6,611 nt of DNA, from NCBI GenBank assembly GCA_031289895.1, contig JAITOP010000107.1, positions 1 through 6,611 on the forward strand, written 5' to 3'. The position numbers and the translations under genes were made by a program. This stretch comes from Prevotellaceae bacterium. Its GTDB lineage: Bacteria > Bacteroidota > Bacteroidia > Bacteroidales > UBA932. Below are positions 1-5,483 of the stretch, piece by piece (the stretch's first letter is position 1; every line of letters starts with the position of its first letter). The notes beneath the pieces were generated by a model. That model saw only the letters and a list, made by a program, of their open reading frames with translations. It made no database searches and was not told where the DNA came from.

Positions 1-461
1 GATTTTTGCCTGTCCGAATCCTGCGGTCGCTGAATAGGTCGCTCTGTGCCGTCAAGCAAAACGTTATCATATTGTCGCAGAATATGTTGCGCTCTATATG
101 CGTTTCTTTCGGGCAATTCGCATAGTGATTTGAGCGTTTTGCGCAAAATTTCAATAAGTAAATGAATCCAGTCGTTACATTGCGGCTGTGTTAAATCAAA
201 CATCGCGCCGTGATACTCCTGTAACGGATTGTTTTTCAGATAGGATAAAATGAACAGCAATTTGTCTTCTATCTTTGGTAAATTACTCGTCTTACGCCCG
301 TATGATTGCCTCGAACGAAGTTGTTTTTTCAGTGTAAAACGCGAATAATATTCGTCCCATTCCGCCTTAAATGCAGGTAATAAGGCTGAAAATTCATCTG
401 TCGTCATACCAGTCATACTCAACAATTGTGGCGCATTTTTTTTGATTTTTTCGTATTGCAT
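1..461 (-). CDS. IS5-family-type DDE transposase, N-terminal part (cut by window edge)
   Basis: The frame opens at an ATG at 461 and runs leftward without a stop for 153 codons to the window edge, so the C-terminal part is missing from view. Residues about 62-115 look like the helix-turn-helix found in front of DDE_Tnp_4 transposases (LPKIEDKLLFILSYLK, then a polar helix and a hydrophobic helix). Residues 134-147 read VLLDGTERPIQRPQ, the typical first catalytic aspartate (D137) block of IS5-type transposases, in which D-G-T/E-x-P-I-x-R-P precedes a YSGKKK-like segment that would lie beyond the edge. A TAnnTTTG box lies just upstream on the same strand. The other two catalytic residues and the distal inverted repeat cannot be seen, so I cannot say whether the element is intact or which IS5 subgroup it belongs to. 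The terminal repeat near 480-540 could not be placed either. Confidence 0.83.
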   Translation of the reverse strand, partial: MQYEKIKKNAPQLLSMTGMTTDEFSALLPAFKAEWDEYYSRFTLKKQLRSRQSYGRKTSNLPKIEDKLLFILSYLKNNPLQEYHGAMFDLTQPQCNDWIHLLIEILRKTLKSLCELPERNAYRAQHILRQYDNVLLDGTERPIQRPQDSDRQK

Positions 462-477
462 CTTTTGATTTTTTCTG

Positions 478-485
478 CAAAGATA
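478..485 (-). promoter_or_regulatory. Bacteroidetes-type -7 box (TATCTTTG) for the transposase gene
   Basis: Read on the minus strand, TATCTTTG matches the Bacteroidota -7 consensus TAnnTTTG and sits 16 bases before the transposase ATG. No convincing TTG (-33) is found about 19 bases further upstream, so the promoter may be weak or the upstream half may lie outside the consensus. Confidence 0.5.
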
Positions 486-542
486 TGAAAAATAACGCTA
501 TAATTTATTGTTAAATATAAACTCTAATAAAAAAAAATTATG

Positions 543-607
543 AACTTTAAAAACTATAAACTTTAAAAACTTTATAACTTTAAAAACTTTATGAACTTTA
601 TAAACTT
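543..607. repeat. Degenerate AACTTTA tandem repeat
   Basis: About eight copies of a word built on AACTTTA occur in a row, with irregular spacing of 8-10 bases. Read on the other strand the word is TAAAGTT, close to the AGTTAAA/AGTTGAA heptads behind iorB (3131-3236). This stretch and the one at 620-689 fill most of the space between the transposase and iorA. Confidence 0.7.
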
Positions 608-619
608 ATCTAACATCCG

Positions 620-689
620 ACCAACGACTAAGTACCAACGACCAAATACCAACGACCAAATACCAACTACTGAATACCGAATACGGAAT
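620..689. repeat. Heptanucleotide array ahead of iorA (ACCAACG / ACCAAAT / ACTGAAT type)
   Basis: Ten consecutive 7-bp units start at 620, each beginning with AC: ACCAACG appears three times, ACCAAAT twice, and the array drifts to ACTGAAT, ACCGAAT and ACGGAAT at its end. The register is kept for 70 bases. It stops 11 bases before the -33 element of the iorA promoter. Related units occur before iorB (2483-2545) and, in reverse orientation, after the hydrolase gene (4466-4600). Confidence 0.85.
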
Positions 690-700
690 ACAATTTTTTA

Positions 701-730
701 TTGATTTTATAAACTTTTTTATTACTTTTG
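701..730 (+). promoter_or_regulatory. Bacteroidetes-type promoter of iorA
   Basis: TTG at 701-703 and TACTTTTG at 723-730 are separated by 19 bases. This fits the Bacteroidota sigma-70 pattern (TTTG at -33, TAnnTTTG at -7). Transcription would start about seven bases downstream, leaving a short leader of roughly 14 bases before the ATG at 751. That leader is A-rich (AAAAAAACAACATTGAATA) with no Shine-Dalgarno sequence, as is common in this phylum. Confidence 0.75.
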
Positions 731-750
731 CAAAAAAACAACATTGAATA

Positions 751-2346
751 ATGAAAAACATCTTACTTTTAGGTGACGAAGCGATAGCACAAGGTGCAAT
801 TGATGGAGGATTATCGGGCTGTTACGCTTATCCGGGAACGCCTTCGACAGAAATAATGGAATATATTCAACATAGCAAAACTGCGGCTGAAACTAATATT
901 CACCGTGTTTGGGCGGCAAATGAAAAAACAGCGTTTGAGTCGGCAATCGGGATGTCGTATGCAGGAAAACGTTGTTTAGTTTGCTTTAAACACGTGGGGT
1001 TAAATGTTGCTGCCGATGCATTTATGAATTCTGCAATCACAGGAATTAATGGCGGCTTGGTTGTTGTTTCTGCCGACGACCCTTCGATGCACTCATCGCA
1101 AAACGAGCAAGACTCGCGCGTGTATGCAAAATTTGCAATGATTCCCATATTAGAACCTTGCAATCAGCAAGAAGCATACGATATGGCTTACACGGCTTTT
1201 GAACTTTCTGAAAATATCGGCTTGCCCGTTATGATAAGAATAACTACCCGTTTGGCGCACTCACGCTCGAATGTAGCAACAAAATCGCCAAAACAGCAAA
1301 ACGATTTACATCTTCCAAAAACAGCAAAACAGTTTATACTTTTGCCCGCAATCGCCCGCCACAATTACGAATCGCTGCTTGAAAAACAAAAAACGATGCA
1401 GCAATTATCCGAAAAATCGCCATTCAACAAATATATTGATGGTGAAAATAAATCGCTGGGAATAATTACAACGGGAATCGGATATAATTATCTTATGGAA
1501 AATTACGGTGATAAACCTTGCGAATATCCTGTGTTAAAAATATCGCAATATCCGCTGCCGCGCAATTTTGTTGAAAAAATTTATAACGAATGTAACCAAA
1601 TTCTTGTTGCCGAAGAAGGCTATCCTGTGGTAGAAGAAATGCTGAAAGGATTTATACACGATAATTCAAAAATACGCGGACGTTTGAGCGGCGATATTCC
1701 CCGAACAGGAGAACTTACACCGACAATTTTAGCAAAAGCGTTGAAATTTGATGTTGACGAACCTTGCGATATTCCCGATTTGGTAGCCTCACGACCGCCG
1801 CAATTATGTCAGGGATGCGGTCATCGCGATGTTGCCGAAATGGTGAATAATGCGGTGAGCGACTACGGCAAAGGAAGAGTTTTTTCGGATATAGGATGCT
1901 ATACTCTTATGGCTTTACCGCCGTTTAATGCGATTGATACCTGCGTAGAAATGGGCGCGTCGATAACTATGGCAAAAGGTGCAGCCGATGCAGGACTTGT
2001 GCCGGCAATTGCAATAATCGGCGATTCAACTTTTACACATTCGGGAATGACAGGATTGCTCGATGCAGTAAATGAAAAATCGCCAATAACAATAATAATT
2101 TCAGATAATTATACAACAGGAATGACAGGCGGACAAGACTCGTCGGGAACAAACAAAATCGCAGAAATATGCAAAGGCATTGGCGTTGACACTGAACATA
2201 TTCGCCTAATAACACCTTTGAAAAAGAATTTTGAAGAAAATCTTACAATATTAAAAGATGAAATGAAATATGACGGCGTTTCGGTAATAATAGCACAACG
2301 CGAATGTATTCAAACATTTGCCAGACGAATGAAAGCGAAAAGATAA
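751..2346 (+). CDS. iorA: Indolepyruvate ferredoxin oxidoreductase, alpha subunit (short form without ferredoxin domain)
   Basis: This is the thiamine-diphosphate subunit of the enzyme that converts indolepyruvate and related aryl-pyruvates plus CoA to aryl-acetyl-CoA and CO2, reducing ferredoxin (EC 1.2.7.8), in the cytoplasm. The N-terminal pyrimidine-binding domain shows YPGTPSTE (27-34), the NEKTAFESAIG block (57-67) and HVGLNVAADAFMN (81-93). The middle holds VAEEGYPVVEEM (286-297). The C-terminal TPP domain has CQGCGHR (353-359), GDSTFTHSG (424-432) and SDNYTTGMTGG (451-461). The protein stops soon after IIAQRECIQTFARR, where archaeal IorA proteins continue into a 2[4Fe-4S] ferredoxin domain; no such cysteine cluster is present. 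About 530 residues is, to my knowledge, usual for Bacteroidota, so this looks like a lineage variant and not a truncation. The start is set by the conserved LLLGDEAIAQGAI and by the promoter. Its partner iorB lies 211 bases downstream. Confidence 0.95.
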   Translation: MKNILLLGDEAIAQGAIDGGLSGCYAYPGTPSTEIMEYIQHSKTAAETNIHRVWAANEKTAFESAIGMSYAGKRCLVCFKHVGLNVAADAFMNSAITGINGGLVVVSADDPSMHSSQNEQDSRVYAKFAMIPILEPCNQQEAYDMAYTAFELSENIGLPVMIRITTRLAHSRSNVATKSPKQQNDLHLPKTAKQFILLPAIARHNYESLLEKQKTMQQLSEKSPFNKYIDGENKSLGIITTGIGYNYLMENYGDKPCEYPVLKISQYPLPRNFVEKIYNECNQILVAEEGYPVVEEMLKGFIHDNSKIRGRLSGDIPRTGELTPTILAKALKFDVDEPCDIPDLVASRPPQLCQGCGHRDVAEMVNNAVSDYGKGRVFSDIGCYTLMALPPFNAIDTCVEMGASITMAKGAADAGLVPAIAIIGDSTFTHSGMTGLLDAVNEKSPITIIISDNYTTGMTGGQDSSGTNKIAEICKGIGVDTEHIRLITPLKKNFEENLTILKDEMKYDGVSVIIAQRECIQTFARRMKAKR

Positions 2347-2545
2347 TGACTAATGTGAGAATGTGATTAATGTGAGAATGTGATTAATAGCCACGAATTA
2401 CACTAATTTACACGAATAAGAAATAATGTGATTAATACGACTAACGACTTTAGAATTAAAAATTAAGAATTAAAAATTAAGAACGACTAACGACTAAATA
2501 CTAACGACTAAATACTGATTACTGATTACTGAATACTGAATACAA
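2347..2545. repeat. Composite tandem-repeat spacer between iorA and iorB
   Basis: The repeats begin on the base after the iorA stop. First come two copies of a 17-bp unit (TGAYTAATGTGAGAATG, 2347-2380) and the start of a third. Next is a CACGAATTACACTAATTTACACGAATA-like stretch (about 2392-2418). Then two copies of the 14-bp word AGAATTAAAAATTA follow (about 2452-2479). Last are eight 7-bp units from 2483 (ACGACTA, AATACTA, ATTACTG, AATACTG). No TAnnTTTG promoter box or strong hairpin is visible here, so iorB is probably read from the iorA promoter. Confidence 0.8.
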
Positions 2546-2557
2546 AAAAAATATAGA

Positions 2558-3130
2558 ATGAAAACAGATATTATATTAGCAGGCGTGGGCGGACAAGGAA
2601 TATTATCTATTGCAGCAGCAATAGGACTTGCCGCTATCGAAAATAAGTTATTTATCAAACAAGCCGAAGTACACGGCATGAGCCAACGCGGCGGAGATGT
2701 ACAATCAAATCTTCGCATTTCGGACAAAGAAATTGCTTCGGATTTAATTCCGACAAGCAACGCCGATATTATCATTGCAATAGAACCGATGGAATCGTTG
2801 CGGTATTTGCCGTATCTGAATAAAAACGGCAGAATTATTACAAATAATACACCATATATAAATATTCCGAATTATCCCGAGATAGAAGCGGTGATTGATG
2901 AAATCAAGAAAAATCCTAAAAATATAATTCTTGATGCCGATGCTATTGCAAAAGATATAGGGTCGCCGCGTTCGTCGAATATGGTTATGCTTGGCGCGGC
3001 ATCGCATTTTATAAATATTAAATTTGAAAGTATTGAAAATGCTGTTCGCAGTTTATTTTTATCAAAAGGAAATGATGTTGCCGAACTCAATGTTAAAGCC
3101 CTTAATGCGGGACGAAAAGAAGTTTCATAA
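2558..3130 (+). CDS. iorB: Indolepyruvate ferredoxin oxidoreductase, beta subunit
   Basis: This is the partner of IorA, carrying the pyruvate-oxidoreductase gamma-type domain that closes over the active site and binds CoA. At 190 residues it has the usual family length. Motifs are AGVGGQG (8-14) near the N-terminus, the hallmark AEVHGMSQRGGDVQ (36-49), AIEPMESLRYLPYL (74-87) and SSNMVMLGA (139-147). The ATG at 2558 directly precedes the conserved DIILAGVGGQG segment, so the start is firm; there is no Shine-Dalgarno. In many genomes iorA and iorB are adjacent or overlap, while here a 211-base repeat-filled spacer separates them. The phenylacetate-CoA ligase gene often found beside iorAB is absent downstream, where a serine hydrolase lies instead. 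A 7-bp repeat array begins on the first base after the stop. Confidence 0.94.
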   Translation: MKTDIILAGVGGQGILSIAAAIGLAAIENKLFIKQAEVHGMSQRGGDVQSNLRISDKEIASDLIPTSNADIIIAIEPMESLRYLPYLNKNGRIITNNTPYINIPNYPEIEAVIDEIKKNPKNIILDADAIAKDIGSPRSSNMVMLGAASHFINIKFESIENAVRSLFLSKGNDVAELNVKALNAGRKEVS

Positions 3131-3236
3131 AGTTAAAAGTTAAAAGTTGAAAGTTGAAAGTGAAAAGTTGAAAGTGAAAAGTGAAAAGTTGAAAGTGAAA
3201 AGTGAAAAGTTGAAAGTTGAAAAGTTGAAAGTTAAA
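3131..3236. repeat. Heptanucleotide array behind iorB (AGTTRAA / AGTGAAA)
   Basis: Fifteen units follow the iorB stop without a gap: AGTTAAA, AGTTGAA and AGTGAAA, all 7 bp except one 8-bp unit near 3215. Units differ only at positions 4 and 5, and the register otherwise holds for about 106 bases. The complementary word (TTYAACT, ACTTTCA) is related to the AACTTTA repeat at 543-607. Confidence 0.88.
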
Positions 3237-3274
3237 AAATAAATTATAAATCATAAATAAAAAACAAAAAAACA

Positions 3275-4465
3275 ATGAAAAAAATTTTAATTGCAGTTAC
3301 ATTAATTTTGTTTGCATCGCAAGCAATGGCGCAACTTGAACGTGTAAAACCAAGTGATGTTGGTTTGAACATCGAAAAACTAAAAAATGCCGACAAGGTT
3401 ATTCTCGAATCAATAGAGAAAAAAGAAATTCCGGGAGCGGTGCTTGCGGTGGTTCGCAACGGAAAAATGGCTTACATAAAGGCTTACGGCAACAAACAAG
3501 TATATCCCGATATTGTGCCGATGACAGAAAATACGGTATTTGACATGGCATCGGTAAGCAAATCGATGTCAACTGCAATTTGCGCAATGATTCTTATCGA
3601 ACGCGGACAACTGCGTCTGAGCGATAACGTGCGTATGTATATTAACGGATACAAAGGTTGGGAAAAAGAAAAAGGACGCCCCACAGATATAAAAATTATA
3701 GATTTGATGACGCACACTTCGGGTTTGCCGCCTTACGCAGATGTTGACAGCCTAAAAGCAAAGTACGGCGCGCCAAACAGAGATGGTCTGATTGAACATA
3801 TAGCAACGTGCAAACGCGATTTTGCGCCCAAATCAGAATTTCAATACAGTTGCCTGAATTTTATCACGCTTCAGCGAATTATTGAAACCATTTCGGGACA
3901 GGATTTGCGTAGTTTTGCAAAACAAAATATTTTTGATGTGTTGGATATGAAACACACCGATTACAATCCCACAGCCGAAACCCTTGCACTTTGCGCTCCA
4001 ACCGAAAAACAACCGGACGGAAGTGTAATAACAGGTAAAGTTCACGACCCGCTGGCTCGCATAATGAACGATGGCGTTTCTGGAAATGCAGGCGTTTTCT
4101 CTAATGCCGACGATATTGCAATTCTGGCGGCAGCATTATTAAATGACGGGAAATCGGTGCAAAACGGCAAAACGATTTTAAGCCCTCTCACCGTAAAATT
4201 GATGCGCACAGTTCCACAATCGGTGAAACAATTTGGACGCACATTAGGCTGGGATATTTATTCACCATACGCCTCAAACAATGGCGACATATTCGGCTTA
4301 AACACCTACGGACACACAGGATACACAGGCACATCCCTGATAATAGACCCCGACACAAAAACGGCAGTAATATTATTAACAAACCGAGTTCACCCCGACG
4401 ATAAAGGCAGCGTTGTACGTTTGCGGGCATTGGTGGCAAATGCTGTTGCAGGGGCGATGGAATAG
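3275..4465 (+). CDS. Secreted serine hydrolase, class C beta-lactamase / penicillin-binding-protein fold
   Basis: This is a periplasmic serine hydrolase of the Beta-lactamase (PF00144) superfamily, which includes AmpC, D-Ala peptidases and EstB-type esterases. Residues 1-19 form a Sec signal peptide (MKKILIAVTLILFASQAMA, cleavage before Q20); there is no lipobox cysteine. The nucleophile motif SVSK is at 93-96 (S93, K96). The second motif reads YSC (191-193) where many relatives have YSN or YAN. The third motif is HTG (347-349), the counterpart of KTG. LMTHTSGLPPY (144-154) and GNAGVFSNADD (270-280) are typical of this group, the latter resembling beta-lactamase-like modules of Bacteroidota that are sometimes fused to NagZ-type glycosidases. 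The substrate cannot be told from sequence, and resistance to beta-lactams should not be assumed. No TAnnTTTG box is visible in the 144 bases upstream. A repeat array starts right after its TAG stop. Confidence 0.9.
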   Translation: MKKILIAVTLILFASQAMAQLERVKPSDVGLNIEKLKNADKVILESIEKKEIPGAVLAVVRNGKMAYIKAYGNKQVYPDIVPMTENTVFDMASVSKSMSTAICAMILIERGQLRLSDNVRMYINGYKGWEKEKGRPTDIKIIDLMTHTSGLPPYADVDSLKAKYGAPNRDGLIEHIATCKRDFAPKSEFQYSCLNFITLQRIIETISGQDLRSFAKQNIFDVLDMKHTDYNPTAETLALCAPTEKQPDGSVITGKVHDPLARIMNDGVSGNAGVFSNADDIAILAAALLNDGKSVQNGKTILSPLTVKLMRTVPQSVKQFGRTLGWDIYSPYASNNGDIFGLNTYGHTGYTGTSLIIDPDTKTAVILLTNRVHPDDKGSVVRLRALVANAVAGAME

Positions 4466-4600
4466 TCGTTGGTCGTTGGTTGTTAGTCGTTGGTCGTTAG
4501 TCGTTAGTCGTTGGTCGTTGGGTTAGTCGTTAGTCGTTAGTCGTTGGTATTTGGTCGTTAGTCGTTGGTCGTTAGTCATTAGTCGTTGTCGTTAGTTTAG
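4466..4600. repeat. Heptanucleotide array behind the hydrolase gene (TCGTTRG)
   Basis: About 19 units of TCGTTGG or TCGTTAG start on the base after the stop codon, with a few variants (TTGTTAG, TATTTGG, TCATTAG) and small length slips near 4515-4526, 4583 and 4596. On the opposite strand the units read CYAACGA and CCAAATA, the same word family as the arrays before iorA and iorB but in inverted orientation. The last bases of the gene (TAG) fit the end of a TCGTTAG unit. Confidence 0.9.
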
Positions 4601-4750
4601 TTTGAGAAGTTAAAAACAATTACCTACATACATATTTTTATAAGTGTTTTCATATTGTTTTGTGTGTTATGTTATTTTATTGTTTCTTGTCAATGTCCTT
4701 TTTTCTTCTTTTTTAGTAATGAAAAATAAACATTTATAATAGATGAAAAA
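4601..4750. other. AT-rich spacer with no recognised feature
   Basis: This T-rich stretch lies between the heptad array and the hairpin cluster. I find no reading frame longer than about ten codons with coding character, no TAnnTTTG box and no clear terminator hairpin. Confidence 0.5.
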
Positions 4751-4909
4751 AATCCCGTAAGGATTATCGCTCGGTAGAATTATAAATACCGCGTCAACAC
4801 GGCAGTCCTTTCAGACTGCCACCAACAAAAGCAGAGGTCGCAAACCTACGGCTTGCGATACAAAAGGTGGTTCATTTTTCTACCAAGCGATGCAAACCTA
4901 ACGGCTTGC
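4751..4909. repeat. Cluster of small hairpins bounded by inverted arms (REP-like doublet)
   Basis: Four small palindromes lie in 160 bases: AATCC/GGATT (4751-4765), GGCAGTC/GACTGCC (4801-4820), TCGCAA/TTGCGA (4838-4858) and GCAA/TTGC (4892-4909). Two 14-base arms, ATCGCTCGGTAGAA at 4766-4779 and its inverted copy at 4878-4891 (13 of 14 paired), face inward. Each arm is joined on its outer side to a hairpin with a related loop (CCGTAAGG and CCGTTAGG). The block therefore reads as two copies of one unit, a hairpin plus the tail ATCGCTYGGTAGAA, in inverted orientation around two further hairpins. This resembles paired REP elements, which in other bacteria are moved by Y1-type RAYT transposases. 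No such transposase is in this window, so that link is inference. Confidence 0.7.
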
Positions 4910-4975
4910 CCTTATTGATAAAAATAATCTTTTATAATTTATTTTTTTTACTTAATTCTTCAGGATGTTTTATTA

Positions 4976-4983
4976 CATAACTT
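4976..4983. repeat. Left target-site duplication of the MITE (CATAACTT)
   Basis: CATAACTT immediately precedes the left end of the element and is identical to 5073-5080. Confidence 0.88.
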
Positions 4984-5072
4984 GGTAGTGTCACAAATTG
5001 ACTGATATGGCAAATGAAATATCTTATAATCAGTATTTTTTACTTTTGAATCAATCAATTTATGACACTACC
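4984..5072. mobile_element. 89-bp MITE with 23-bp inverted ends and 8-bp target duplication
   Basis: Both ends begin GGTAGTGTCA, and the inverted repeat extends to 23 bp with 21 matches (mismatches at 4994/5062 and 5002/5054). The element is flanked by the perfect 8-bp direct repeat CATAACTT. It encodes nothing. An 8-bp duplication with GG-starting ends fits families such as IS1595, which would supply the transposase in trans, but no parent element is visible here. Insertion into a coding frame that is restored on excision confirms the boundaries independently. Confidence 0.88.
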
Positions 5073-5080
5073 CATAACTT
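5073..5080. repeat. Right target-site duplication of the MITE (CATAACTT)
   Basis: CATAACTT immediately follows the right end of the element and is identical to 4976-4983. Confidence 0.88.
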
Positions 5081-5282
5081 AATGCAGAAGATAAGATGAT
5101 AATTCCTAACATAATAAATATAAAAGATATCCAATATGGACTTGTATATTTTTCTATATATGTACCATCAGCAAAAAATCGTCTAATAATGTATCTTGAT
5201 TCATCGCTATTTAAATGCCAAATAGTTATATGTTTATTTTTATATGGAACACTATTTAAATATTTTTTTAGTTTTTTAGCCC

Positions 5283-5452
5283 CCCGTTAAGCGGCATTTG
5301 CAATGCCGCTTTTTTAATATTATCGGATTTGCAATCCGACACACATATTCTGTTGTTCTCATATTGTTTTATATTTTTCATTTGCTTTAATTATTTATCT
5401 ATTACAAATTGTTTTTTGTTTCCGAGCGGCATTACAAATGCCTCTTAACGGG
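5283..5452. repeat. REP-like pair: two inverted 28-bp palindromic units
   Basis: The left unit (5283-5310) starts CCCGTTAAG and continues into the palindrome GCGGCATT-TGC-AATGCCGC. The right unit (5425-5452) is the same sequence inverted, with 26 of 28 positions equal. A third palindrome of the same design, TCGGATT-TGC-AATCCGA, lies between them at 5323-5339. The outer ends are the CCCGTTAAG tails. No flanking target duplication is seen, which argues against ordinary DDE transposition and fits a REP-type doublet better. Confidence 0.75.
5289..5315 (+). terminator. Terminator-like hairpin (left REP-like unit plus T run)
   Basis: AAGCGGCATT pairs with AATGCCGCTT around the loop TGC and is followed by a run of T to 5315, which is the form of an intrinsic terminator on the plus strand. 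The nearest upstream plus-strand gene ends at 4465, so its use as a terminator there is doubtful. The structure is primarily part of the repeat unit. Confidence 0.4.
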
Positions 5453-5483
5453 ATATATTCATTTTTAATTTTTTTATGATTAT

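Larger units (their letters stand above)
4932..5462 (-). pseudogene. Small membrane protein gene interrupted by a MITE and a REP-like pair
   Basis: On the minus strand the frame from 5280 down to 5073 reads AKKLKKYLNSVPYKNK, then a polar segment (HLNSDESRYIIRRFFADGTY), then a membrane helix WISFIFIMLGIIILSSALSY. It hits a TAG (5070-5068) made by the first bases of the MITE. If the MITE and one 8-bp target copy are removed, the frame continues VIKHPEELSKKNKL and stops at TAA 4934-4932. Upstream, the frame is stopped by a TAA (5289-5287) inside the REP-like unit. Removing 5281-5453 (or 5283-5452) joins it in frame to ATG AAT ATA at 5462-5454, which lies 21 bases after the stop of the preceding gene. 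The rebuilt product is about 86 residues with one C-terminal membrane helix, family unknown. The MITE interruption is well supported. The start and the REP-like interruption are inference. Confidence 0.68.

Noticed and set aside
900..1163. Minus-strand frames inside iorA, iorB and the hydrolase gene
   Set aside because: They lie opposite genes with unmistakable conserved motifs, carry no recognisable domains, and have no promoter of their own.
3131..3236. Possible CRISPR array
   Set aside because: The units are 7 bp, contiguous and degenerate, with no spacers and no cas genes nearby. The same holds for the other heptad tracts.
4751..4909. Possible riboswitch or small RNA gene
   Set aside because: The hairpins are short, independent palindromes in an inverted-doublet layout between convergent genes. 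No promoter and no known aptamer core were recognised.
5041..5048. TACTTTTG inside the MITE as an outward plus-strand promoter
   Set aside because: It matches TAnnTTTG, but there is no TTG at the expected distance upstream and no intact plus-strand gene downstream.
4984..5072. MITE as a derivative of the transposase at the left edge
   Set aside because: The left gene is IS5-type, most groups of which make other duplication lengths, and GGTAGTGTCA ends were not seen beside it. The parent is more likely an IS1595-like element elsewhere.
5096..5290. A 64-codon plus-strand reading frame
   Set aside because: It lies opposite the minus-strand frame that encodes the small membrane protein and that is restored by MITE removal. 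The minus frame has sensible composition and continuity, and the plus frame ends inside the REP-like repeat.
5268..5381. A 37-codon minus-strand frame starting MKNIKQYENN
   Set aside because: Most of it is translation through the palindromic repeat units, and it is out of frame with the real coding segment downstream.
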